This document shows positions 1 to 5,515 of a stretch of 6,777 nucleotides of DNA, one piece after another. This DNA is from an uncultured Bacteroidota bacterium (GTDB lineage Bacteria; Bacteroidota; Bacteroidia; B-17B0; Aurantibacillaceae): contig CAIXZI010000378.1 of the NCBI GenBank assembly GCA_903923915.1, positions 1 through 6,777 of the forward strand. The letters run 5' to 3'. A program made the translations under genes and the position numbers. The notes under the pieces are model-generated. The model was not told where the DNA came from and searched no databases. It saw only the letters and a list, made by a program, of their open reading frames with translations. The number at the start of each line of letters is the position of its first letter. Within the stretch, counting starts at the first letter, position 1.

Positions 1-169
1 AAGAAATTTGATGGAAAGAGATCATGATGATACGCATCGCAAAGAAAACCCACTAACTAAGGCCGAAGACGCCATCGTACTTGATAATACCGAGCTTACC
101 AAAGAAGAACAATTGGAGTTTGTAGTTAAAATCATTAATGATTTAACACTTACTAAAGATAACTTTTAA
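1..169 (+). CDS. cmk: Cytidylate kinase, C-terminal end (5'-truncated by window edge)
   Basis: This is the last 55 codons of a gene that begins before the window; the reading frame uses positions 2-4, 5-7 and so on, and stops with TAA at 167-169. The visible peptide begins RNLMERDHDDTHRKENPLTK and continues with AEDAIVLDNTELTKEEQ. The RD..D..R pattern followed by NPL.KAEDAI.LDNT and an L(T)..EQ stretch is the hallmark of the C-terminus of bacterial CMP/dCMP kinases. There the arginines of RD..D..R belong to the nucleotide-binding and lid region, and the DA...D(N/S)T segment belongs to the core domain. The enzyme phosphorylates CMP and dCMP with ATP in the cytoplasm as part of pyrimidine nucleotide recycling. 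The family is about 225-230 residues long, so roughly three quarters of the protein is missing from view. Identification rests on motif recognition of a short tail, so it is good but not certain. Confidence 0.85.
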   Translation, partial: RNLMERDHDDTHRKENPLTKAEDAIVLDNTELTKEEQLEFVVKIINDLTLTKDNF

Positions 170-201
170 AATTTCCGTTTCTACTAAGTAAATTCATGCT
201 C

Positions 202-226
202 AAAATCTGACCACTGGTCGTTTTTA
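202..226 (+). terminator. Probable intrinsic terminator after cmk
   Basis: A GACC (209-212), ACT loop, GGTC (216-219) hairpin is followed by a G and a run of five T (221-225). A flanking AAAA (202-205) upstream can pair with the T-run. It lies 33 nt past the cmk stop codon and upstream of the promoter-like box of the next gene, which is the expected place to separate the two transcripts. The stem is only four GC-containing pairs plus a possible T-G pair, so its strength is uncertain. Confidence 0.5.
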
Positions 227-261
227 TACGTAAATGGCTGCCTACCATAAGAGTCTTTTAT

Positions 262-269
262 TAAATTTG
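262..269 (+). promoter_or_regulatory. Bacteroidota -7 promoter element (TAAATTTG) for the S46 peptidase gene
   Basis: TAAATTTG fits the Bacteroidota housekeeping -7 consensus TAnnTTTG exactly and ends 23 nt before the ATG at 293, predicting a 5' leader of about 15-20 nt. The -33 element is poor: the best candidate is CTG at 238-240, about 21 nt upstream, rather than TTTG. No Shine-Dalgarno sequence precedes the ATG; the upstream stretch is A-rich, which is usual for this phylum. The gene therefore probably has its own promoter, perhaps a weak or activator-dependent one. Confidence 0.55.
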
Positions 270-292
270 CCCTCGTTTTAAAACTAAACTAT

Positions 293-2455
293 ATGAACAA
301 AAAAATTACGCTCGCATTAATAGTATCGTTTCTATTTAATATTGCTGTAAAAGCCGATGAAGGCATGTGGCTACCTATGTTGCTTGGTCAACAGGTATAT
401 GATGATATGGTAAAAAAAGGCTTAAAGCTTACCAAAGAACAACTTTATGATATTAATAAGCCTAGTGTAAAAGATGCCATTATTATTTTTGGTGGTGGTT
501 GCACAGGAGAGATTGTAAGTAACGAAGGTTTAATCTTTACTAATCACCATTGTGGTTATGAGGCTATTGCCAAAGCAAGTTCGGTAGAACATAACTACCT
601 TCGCGATGGTTTTTGGGCTAAAACTAAAGCTGAAGAAATTCCGAGTGAAAATTTAAGTGTACAGTTTTTAGTTAAGATAGAAGATGTTACCGATAAAGTA
701 AACGAAACTACCAAAGGCTTATCAGAAGCAGATTATCTTAAAAAGCTTCCGGATATTTTAACCGAAATGGGTAAAAAACTAACCGAAGGTACAACCTACG
801 AAGGCCGTGTAGCCTCTTTCTTTAAAGGAAATCAATTTTTATTATTTACATACGAAAGATTTAAAGATGTTCGTTTAGTAGGTACTCCATCAGAAAGCAT
901 TGGTAAATTTGGCGGAGATACTGATAACTGGGAGTGGCCTCGTCATACAGGAGATTTTTCGGTATTTAGAGTTTACACAACCAAAGATGGCAAAGCCGGA
1001 GATTATGCTGCGGATAACATCCCAATGAAACCAAAATATTTTTTACCGGTATCTACTAAAGGTGTTAAAGATGGCGATTACGCTATGATTTATGGTTATC
1101 CTGGCGGAACAAACCGTTACGAAACTTCATTTGGTGTTAAACTTAAAACCGAAATTGAAAATCCATCTTTAGTTAATTTACGCGATGTGCGTTTAAAATT
1201 AATGAAAGAACAAATGGTTAAAGATGCCGGCGTTAAATTGCAATTGGCATCATCTTACGCTCGTATTGCTAACTATTGGAAATTTTTTGACGGAGAAAGC
1301 AAACAGCTTATTAAGTATGATGTTTACGGACAAAAACAAAAAGCTGAAGGCGATTTTTTAAATTGGGCCAAAGATAAACCTGAGTATTTATCAATTTTTC
1401 AAGATTATCGTAAAGCTTACGAAGCTTGGACTCCTTATGCAAAGTGGCGCATGTACTTAAACGAAGGGATTTTAGGCTCTCCGGTAATTAAATATGCGGC
1501 AGATATGGGTTCTTTAGATAAAGTGCTTTCTAAAAAAGATGTAACACCCGAAGAAATTAAAAAAGCAGTTGATGCAGTTAAAAAATCGCATGATGTTTTT
1601 ATGAAAGATGAAAACTTAGCATCTGATAAAAATATTTTGGCTGCTGTTACTAATATGTTTTATAATGATATTCAGCAAGACCAACAACCAAAAGCATTTT
1701 TTACCTGGCTTAAAAACAAATATGGTGATTTAAATAACGTACATAGTTTTGATGCTTATGCGGCTGATGTATTTGCAACTTCTTTATTAGTAAATAACGA
1801 TGCTTGGAATAATTTTGTGGCTAAACCTGATACAGCCGTGCTACACAAAGATTTGGCTTTCTTTACCGCAAATGCATTTACCGCGTTTTACAATGCAAAC
1901 TATGCTAAATTTTCTACTGATTTTCAAACTAAAAATGCTTGGTTGGGTAAAACCTATTTAAAAGGTGTAATGGAAGAAAAAGGCACTAAAAAAATGTACC
2001 CCGATGCTAACTTTACCATGCGTGTAAGCTTTGGAGAAGTAAAACCTTACCACCCACGTGATGGATTAGATTTAGCCAGTGTTTGTACCATGAAAGGTAT
2101 TATGGAAAAATATAAACCGGGCGATTATGAGTTTGATTTACCAAAAAACTTTGTTGACATAGCTCGCAAAAGAGATTTTGGTCCTTATATAGATAAAGTG
2201 CATAATGATTTAGTGGTATCGTTTATTACTACCAATGATATTACGGGTGGTAACTCAGGTTCGCCTGTAATGAATGGTAAAGGAGAGTTAATTGGTTTAG
2301 CTTTTGACGGTAACTACGAAGCACTTAGCCATAAAATAGCTTTTGATAAAGATCTTAACCGTACCATTTGTGTAGATGTACGTTACGTTTTATTTGTAAT
2401 TGATAAAGTTGGCGGTGCTACTAATATTATTAAGGAATTAAAAATTCCTCAATAA
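293..2455 (+). CDS. dpp7: Periplasmic S46-family dipeptidyl-peptidase, DPP7-like
   Basis: This is a serine exopeptidase of MEROPS family S46, which removes dipeptides from the N-termini of oligopeptides in the periplasm to feed amino-acid catabolism. An N-terminal signal peptide (residues 1-21, MNKK start, hydrophobic core, probable cut after VKA) precedes the mature start DEGMW. The trypsin-like catalytic halves are at both ends: TNHHCGY (catalytic His86), DNWEWPRHTGDF (Asn212 and Trp213 for binding the substrate N-terminus, catalytic Asp221) and TGGNSGSP (nucleophile Ser655). Cys70 and Cys87 are placed to form the family disulfide. Residues about 280-575 form the inserted helical domain that caps the active site, with RIANYW (Asn327) as the probable further amine-binding Asn. 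The length of 720 residues is normal, and there is no T9SS sorting domain at the C-terminus, so it should stay in the periplasm. Residue 673, in FDGN, is Gly, as in DPP7; DPP11 enzymes have Arg there to accept Asp/Glu at P1. A preference for hydrophobic or neutral P1 residues is therefore inferred. The gene is probably monocistronic. Confidence 0.93.
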   Translation: MNKKITLALIVSFLFNIAVKADEGMWLPMLLGQQVYDDMVKKGLKLTKEQLYDINKPSVKDAIIIFGGGCTGEIVSNEGLIFTNHHCGYEAIAKASSVEHNYLRDGFWAKTKAEEIPSENLSVQFLVKIEDVTDKVNETTKGLSEADYLKKLPDILTEMGKKLTEGTTYEGRVASFFKGNQFLLFTYERFKDVRLVGTPSESIGKFGGDTDNWEWPRHTGDFSVFRVYTTKDGKAGDYAADNIPMKPKYFLPVSTKGVKDGDYAMIYGYPGGTNRYETSFGVKLKTEIENPSLVNLRDVRLKLMKEQMVKDAGVKLQLASSYARIANYWKFFDGESKQLIKYDVYGQKQKAEGDFLNWAKDKPEYLSIFQDYRKAYEAWTPYAKWRMYLNEGILGSPVIKYAADMGSLDKVLSKKDVTPEEIKKAVDAVKKSHDVFMKDENLASDKNILAAVTNMFYNDIQQDQQPKAFFTWLKNKYGDLNNVHSFDAYAADVFATSLLVNNDAWNNFVAKPDTAVLHKDLAFFTANAFTAFYNANYAKFSTDFQTKNAWLGKTYLKGVMEEKGTKKMYPDANFTMRVSFGEVKPYHPRDGLDLASVCTMKGIMEKYKPGDYEFDLPKNFVDIARKRDFGPYIDKVHNDLVVSFITTNDITGGNSGSPVMNGKGELIGLAFDGNYEALSHKIAFDKDLNRTICVDVRYVLFVIDKVGGATNIIKELKIPQ

Positions 2456-2603
2456 TATTAGTGCGTTCCCACGCATTATTATATAAACTTATTGAAATGC
2501 GCTGGCGGGCCTCTGCACTAATATTTGCTGATTTAGCTTATTGCTTTTAGGTTCTGTAGAATGCTACGCATTTAGGCAAAGGATGTTGTGTCAATCCTTA
2601 ACG
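2454..2603. repeat. Inverted-repeat cluster in the convergent intergenic region (possible dispersed repeat/bidirectional terminator)
   Basis: The 158-bp space between the converging peptidase and RNase Z genes contains several inverted repeats. There is a perfect 11-bp pair AATATTAGTGC (2454-2464) and GCACTAATATT (2515-2525); CGCATT/AATGCG (2472-2477/2496-2501); AATGC-TAC-GCATT (2560-2572); and AAGGAT/ATCCTT (2579-2584/2594-2599). The patch 2499-2516 is 15 of 18 G/C, in sharp contrast to the AT-rich surroundings. The left arm of the 11-bp repeat begins inside the stop codon of the peptidase gene. No protein or tRNA could be seen here. It could be a dispersed BIME/REP-like element, a transcription end for both neighbours, or an uncharacterised structured RNA. 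The structure is seen directly; its function is inference. Confidence 0.45.
2459..2478 (+). terminator. Stem-loop just after the S46 peptidase stop codon
   Basis: An eight-pair stem (2459-2466 with 2471-2478, including one G-T pair) closes a TCCC loop; its core is TGCGT/ACGCA. It starts 4 nt after the stop codon, a typical place for a 3'-end hairpin. The sequence after it (TTATATAAACTT) is AT-rich but not a clean T-run, so it may protect the 3' end or act as a weak terminator. The same left arm can instead pair with 2515-2525, so two structures compete. Confidence 0.4.
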
Positions 2604-2613
2604 AAAAAATAAT

Positions 2614-3543
2614 CTACGTATTAATGCTAACTATTTGATAGGTTACACCCTCTTGTGCCACTAAGGTGTTTTCAAAAATAGGCTTGGCTTCTTCAATAAA
2701 TCCATCTGTATTGCCATACCGTGCAGAAAAATGACCTAGTAAAAGTTGTTTTGCTTCTGCTTTGCTGGCAATAGTTGCGGCTTGTTTTGCCGTAGAGTGA
2801 AATGTTTTTTTAGCACGCTCTAGCTCTGCCTCTAAAAAAGTGGCTTCGTGATAAACTAAATTTACTTCTTTTATATGCTCAATAATGTCTTCATAGTAAT
2901 TAGTATCACTACAATAAGCATAACTACGTTGCGGTTGTGCAGGTAAGGTTAATTCATCGTTAGCTATTGTTTTTCCTTTTTCATCAATAGCATCAAGACC
3001 TAAACGCAGTTTGTTTATTTCTGATACAGATATATTAAACTGAGTCAATTTTTCTTTGGAGATGTTTTTTAGATGAGGCTTTTCTTTAAATAAAAAACCG
3101 GTACAATTTATCCTATGTCTTAATGGAAATGATTTTATGGTAATTTTTTCGTCTTCCCAAACCAGTTGCGCTTGTTTTGGGCTGGTAAAAACGTATTCAA
3201 TTTCGTAAGTAATGGTTGTTTGCGAGTGCTTGTTTTGTAAATCTAAAATTTCTTTTAACTCAGGTGGGCAAATTAAGGTAAGCTTTGTTTTTCTGCCTAA
3301 TAAATGCATGGTTTGTAGCAACCCAAGCAAACCTAAATAATGATCGCCATGTAAATGCGAGATAAAAATATGGCTAATACGTTGAATTTTTATGTTGTTT
3401 CTACGCAACTGAATTTGTGTTCCTTCTCCACAATCAATTAAAAAATAATGCCCGGCTGCATTAAGCAACTGGGCACTTGGGTTTCGTAACAATGATGGTG
3501 TTGCAGAACCGCAACCTAAAATAGTTACTTCAAAATCATGCAT
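2614..3543 (-). CDS. rnz: Ribonuclease Z (tRNA 3'-end processing endonuclease)
   Basis: This metallo-beta-lactamase-fold endoribonuclease cuts the 3' trailer from tRNA precursors lacking an encoded CCA, leaving a 3'-OH for CCA addition. It is cytoplasmic and normally a homodimer with two Zn2+ per active site. The 309-residue length matches the bacterial short form. Motifs appear in order: ILGCGSATP (residues 8-16), the Zn-binding HLHGDH (His63, His65, Asp67, His68), LRHRINCTGF with His143, SDT with Asp213, the YHEATF signature (231-236, the HEAT motif of RNase Z), HST (249-251) and GHFSARY with His271. Residues about 152-205 correspond to the flexible arm used to grip the tRNA elbow. All metal ligands are present, so it should be active. 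The ATG at 3543 gives the expected N-terminus and begins one base after the stop codon of the upstream secreted-protein gene, so the two are probably co-transcribed and translationally coupled. The stop is TAG. Confidence 0.95.
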   Translation of the reverse strand: MHDFEVTILGCGSATPSLLRNPSAQLLNAAGHYFLIDCGEGTQIQLRRNNIKIQRISHIFISHLHGDHYLGLLGLLQTMHLLGRKTKLTLICPPELKEILDLQNKHSQTTITYEIEYVFTSPKQAQLVWEDEKITIKSFPLRHRINCTGFLFKEKPHLKNISKEKLTQFNISVSEINKLRLGLDAIDEKGKTIANDELTLPAQPQRSYAYCSDTNYYEDIIEHIKEVNLVYHEATFLEAELERAKKTFHSTAKQAATIASKAEAKQLLLGHFSARYGNTDGFIEEAKPIFENTLVAQEGVTYQIVSINT

Positions 3544-3544
3544 A

Positions 3545-4309
3545 TTATTTTGCTACTACCATACGGCGTATTTGTTTTTGTCCGTTAAGTTCTAATGCGT
3601 AAATATAAATTCCACTTTCTAAAGCAGCAGCATCAAATTCATAACTATTATCTCCACGTTGAGCGGCAAATTCTTTATCTGTAATTTTTTGCCCGGCAAT
3701 ATTGTACACACTCATTTTTGCTTTCCCGTCAACAGGTGTTGTAAATTTAATAGCTGTATTATTAATTACAGGGTTTGGACTGTTTTGCATTACATTAAAA
3801 TCGTAATTTTTACTGGTAGAAATTCCAGATGCAGCCGCAATGTTTATTATATAATAACCTACCGTATAACTTGTTATAGCTATTGGAGAACCAACTACAT
3901 AAACTTTTAAAGAAAAAGATAAGGTGTAAGAACCAGCGGTTGTAGGTGTGCCATAAATAACCATGCAACTTGAATCGTTACCCGGAAATTTAAACGTAGA
4001 TGGAGTGCCTGTAAGACTTAGCCCAGGAGGAAGCCCGTAATTTACAGGATTAGTTACATTGGTTTGTAAATCAACATGGTTATATTGTAAAGTACCTAAA
4101 CCAGATACCGTAGTATCTTTAGGTATTACAATAGTAACGTTTTGTAAATATGCTTGCCCAACCGTTCCGCTAACAAAGTTAGTAGCGCTATCAGGCCAAA
4201 TACCTGCTCTGCCAGAAGCTATAAAAGTGTGGTCGTATCCGCAAGTTGGTGTTTGTGCCTTTAAATTTAACAAAGGCAATAAGAAAAATAATAAGTAGAT
4301 TTTTTTCAT
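3545..4309 (-). CDS. Secreted protein of unknown function with T9SS type A C-terminal sorting domain
   Basis: This 254-residue protein has a Sec signal peptide (residues 1-18, MKKIYLLFFLLPLLNLKA, cut before Gln19). Its C-terminal domain (about 170-254) is typical of type IX secretion cargo: MQNSPNPVINNTAIKF, then VYNIAGQKI, then LESGIYIYALELNG, ending RRMVVAK. Such domains are recognised at the outer membrane, removed, and the cargo is released or attached to the surface. The middle part is predicted to be all beta. LPPGLSL (93-99) followed by IYGTPTTAGSYTLSFSL (118-134) resembles the putative Ig-like He_PIG repeat seen in many bacterial surface proteins. The mature region has only two cysteines, Cys23 and Cys115, which could form one disulfide. 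No catalytic motif is evident, so a structural or adhesive role is possible but unproven. A strong promoter lies just upstream, and the stop codon is one base before the rnz start. The sorting domain is confident; the biological role is not known. Confidence 0.9.
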   Translation of the reverse strand: MKKIYLLFFLLPLLNLKAQTPTCGYDHTFIASGRAGIWPDSATNFVSGTVGQAYLQNVTIVIPKDTTVSGLGTLQYNHVDLQTNVTNPVNYGLPPGLSLTGTPSTFKFPGNDSSCMVIYGTPTTAGSYTLSFSLKVYVVGSPIAITSYTVGYYIINIAAASGISTSKNYDFNVMQNSPNPVINNTAIKFTTPVDGKAKMSVYNIAGQKITDKEFAAQRGDNSYEFDAAALESGIYIYALELNGQKQIRRMVVAK

Positions 4310-4330
4310 TCGATTTGAGTTAAAATTGAT

Positions 4331-4354
4331 AATACAAATCTACAAATTTGTATT
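4331..4354. promoter_or_regulatory. Nested palindromes over the promoter: candidate operator (or AT-rich hairpin ending bshA)
   Basis: A perfect 9-bp inverted repeat AATACAAAT (4331-4339) and ATTTGTATT (4346-4354) is separated by 6 bp. A second, overlapping 12-bp perfect palindrome, TACAAATTTGTA, occupies 4341-4352. Both cover or abut the -7 box of the secreted-protein gene, where a dimeric repressor would block polymerase. The dyad lies upstream of the predicted transcription start, so it would be folded into RNA only in read-through from bshA. There it could act as a weak AU-rich terminator, as the following sequence has only a short U-stretch. No regulator can be named from the sequence. 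Confidence 0.5.
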
Positions 4355-4365
4355 GATAGCACAAA
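4335..4365 (-). promoter_or_regulatory. Bacteroidota promoter TTTG-N19-TAGATTTG for the secreted-protein/rnz unit
   Basis: On the - strand, TTTG (4365-4362) and TAGATTTG (4342-4335) are separated by exactly 19 nt, matching the Bacteroidota sigma-factor consensus at both the -33 and -7 elements. Transcription should start near 4328-4330, giving a leader of about 20 nt before the ATG at 4309. It is the better of the two promoters in the window. It also gives rnz a transcript independent of bshA, whose stop is only 9 nt upstream of the -33 box. Confidence 0.7.
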
Positions 4366-4373
4366 TTAGAATA

Positions 4374-5510
4374 TTAAACCAAAGTTTTATTTTTAACAAC
4401 TAATTGATATAGATTTTCGTAATCTTTTAAGATTTTACTAATGTCAAAATCTTCGGCACGTTTGTAAGCCCTTACTTTAAACTTAGCAAGTGTTTCAGTA
4501 TCCGATAAAATATGTAAGGCATTTTTTGCCATATCATCCACATCACCAACATTACTCATAAAACCTGTAACACCATTAATATTAAGCTCAGGTAAACCAC
4601 CTGTGTTAGTTGATATAACTGGTATTTTCATAGCCATAGCTTCTAAAGCAGCCAAACCAAAGCTTTCGGTTTCTGAAGGAAGGATAAATAAATCGGCTAA
4701 TGCCAAAACATCTTTTGGATCGGCAATTTTACCTAATGAAATAATATCGCCACAGGTATCTAACTCTCTACAAAGTTTATCAATAGTAGCACGTTCGGGA
4801 CCATCACCAACTAAAATTAATTTGGTTGGTATTTTTTTACGCACTTTATCAAACACACGCAATACATCATCCACACGTTTTACTTTACGGAAGTTAGAAA
4901 TGTGTATCATTATCTTTTCTCCGTTTGGCGCATATCGTGTTCTATGGCATTTATCAAAACTTACGTTATATTCTCGTAAATCTATAAAATTTGGAATAAC
5001 GGCTATTTCTTTCTTTAAATGAAAAATAGATAGGGTATCTTGCTTTAAACTTTCAGATACAGCCGTAACTGCATCACTATTCTCTAGCGAGTATTGAATT
5101 ACAGGAAGAAAAGCAGGGTCGCGTCCAACAAGTGTAATATCTGTACCGTGAAGCGTAGTAATAAAAGGTATGTGTATATTTTTTGTGGCAAGGATATTTT
5201 TAGCCATCAAGGCTGCCGAAGCATGTGGAATAGCATAATGCACATGCAATAAATCTAATGCTTCGTGTTGTGCTACATCTACTATTTTACTGGCTAAAGC
5301 AGATTCATAGGGTTGGTATTCAAACAAAGGGTAATCACTTACATTCACTTCGTGATAAAAAATATTTTCGGTAAAATAACCTAACCTAAACGGCTGACTA
5401 TAGGTGATAAAATGGATTTGATGTCCTTTTAAGGCTAATGCTTTCCCCAACTCCGTTGCCACAACACCACTACCTCCAAAGGTAGGATAACAAACTATTC
5501 CTATTTTCAT
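4374..5510 (-). CDS. bshA: N-acetyl-alpha-D-glucosaminyl L-malate synthase BshA (bacillithiol biosynthesis)
   Basis: This GT4-family, GT-B-fold retaining glycosyltransferase joins UDP-GlcNAc and L-malate to form GlcNAc-malate, the first step of bacillithiol synthesis; the product is then deacetylated (BshB) and joined to cysteine (BshC). It is cytoplasmic. The 378-residue length is right for the family. The N-terminal acceptor domain shows PTFGGSGVVATELGKALA (residues 9-26), followed by HFITYSQPFRL and a YPLFEYQPYESALASK stretch characteristic of BshA rather than of general GT4 enzymes. TLHGTDITLVG (119-129) and VTAVSESLKQ (148-157) follow, then the donor-domain start HISNFRKVKR (203-212). 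LVGDGPE (233-239) and the EX7E motif ETESFGLAALE (Glu282 and Glu290) complete the UDP-sugar site. Its ATG lies 5 nt after the stop of the E1 gene, so both are probably one transcript. The other bsh genes are not in view. Members of the group without bacillithiol use related GT4 enzymes, but the N-terminal signature makes BshA the clear choice. Confidence 0.93.
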   Translation of the reverse strand: MKIGIVCYPTFGGSGVVATELGKALALKGHQIHFITYSQPFRLGYFTENIFYHEVNVSDYPLFEYQPYESALASKIVDVAQHEALDLLHVHYAIPHASAALMAKNILATKNIHIPFITTLHGTDITLVGRDPAFLPVIQYSLENSDAVTAVSESLKQDTLSIFHLKKEIAVIPNFIDLREYNVSFDKCHRTRYAPNGEKIMIHISNFRKVKRVDDVLRVFDKVRKKIPTKLILVGDGPERATIDKLCRELDTCGDIISLGKIADPKDVLALADLFILPSETESFGLAALEAMAMKIPVISTNTGGLPELNINGVTGFMSNVGDVDDMAKNALHILSDTETLAKFKVRAYKRAEDFDISKILKDYENLYQLVVKNKTLV

Positions 5511-5515
5511 TTTAA

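Noticed and set aside
170..261. A riboswitch or leader regulator ahead of the S46 peptidase gene
   Set aside because: The only structure seen is the short hairpin with T-run assigned to cmk termination, and the predicted transcript leader is too short (about 17 nt) to hold a riboswitch.
293..2455. Annotating the S46 enzyme as DPP11 (Asp/Glu-specific)
   Set aside because: The length matches DPP11, but the specificity residue is Gly673 instead of Arg, so DPP7-like is the better-supported name.
293..2455. T9SS sorting domain on the S46 peptidase
   Set aside because: The C-terminus ends with the family's own trypsin-like domain (YVLFVIDKVGG to KIPQ); none of the PNP, GxYxY or KMVV-type motifs are present.
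2456..2613. A tRNA or CRISPR array in the structured intergenic region
   Set aside because: There is no cloverleaf with a T-loop GTTCRANNC box and no regularly spaced direct repeats; the repeats are inverted and irregular.
3659..4298. Two + strand open frames (83 and 79 codons) opposite the secreted-protein gene
   Set aside because: They are antisense to a protein with a clear signal peptide and T9SS sorting domain; the translations are rich in Cys, Tyr and Ile with no motif, as expected for a reverse-strand shadow.
4603..5022. 139-codon open frame on the + strand inside bshA
   Set aside because: It lies antisense to a gene with a full set of BshA motifs, has no recognisable domain, and no promoter or start context was seen. 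It is a coding shadow.
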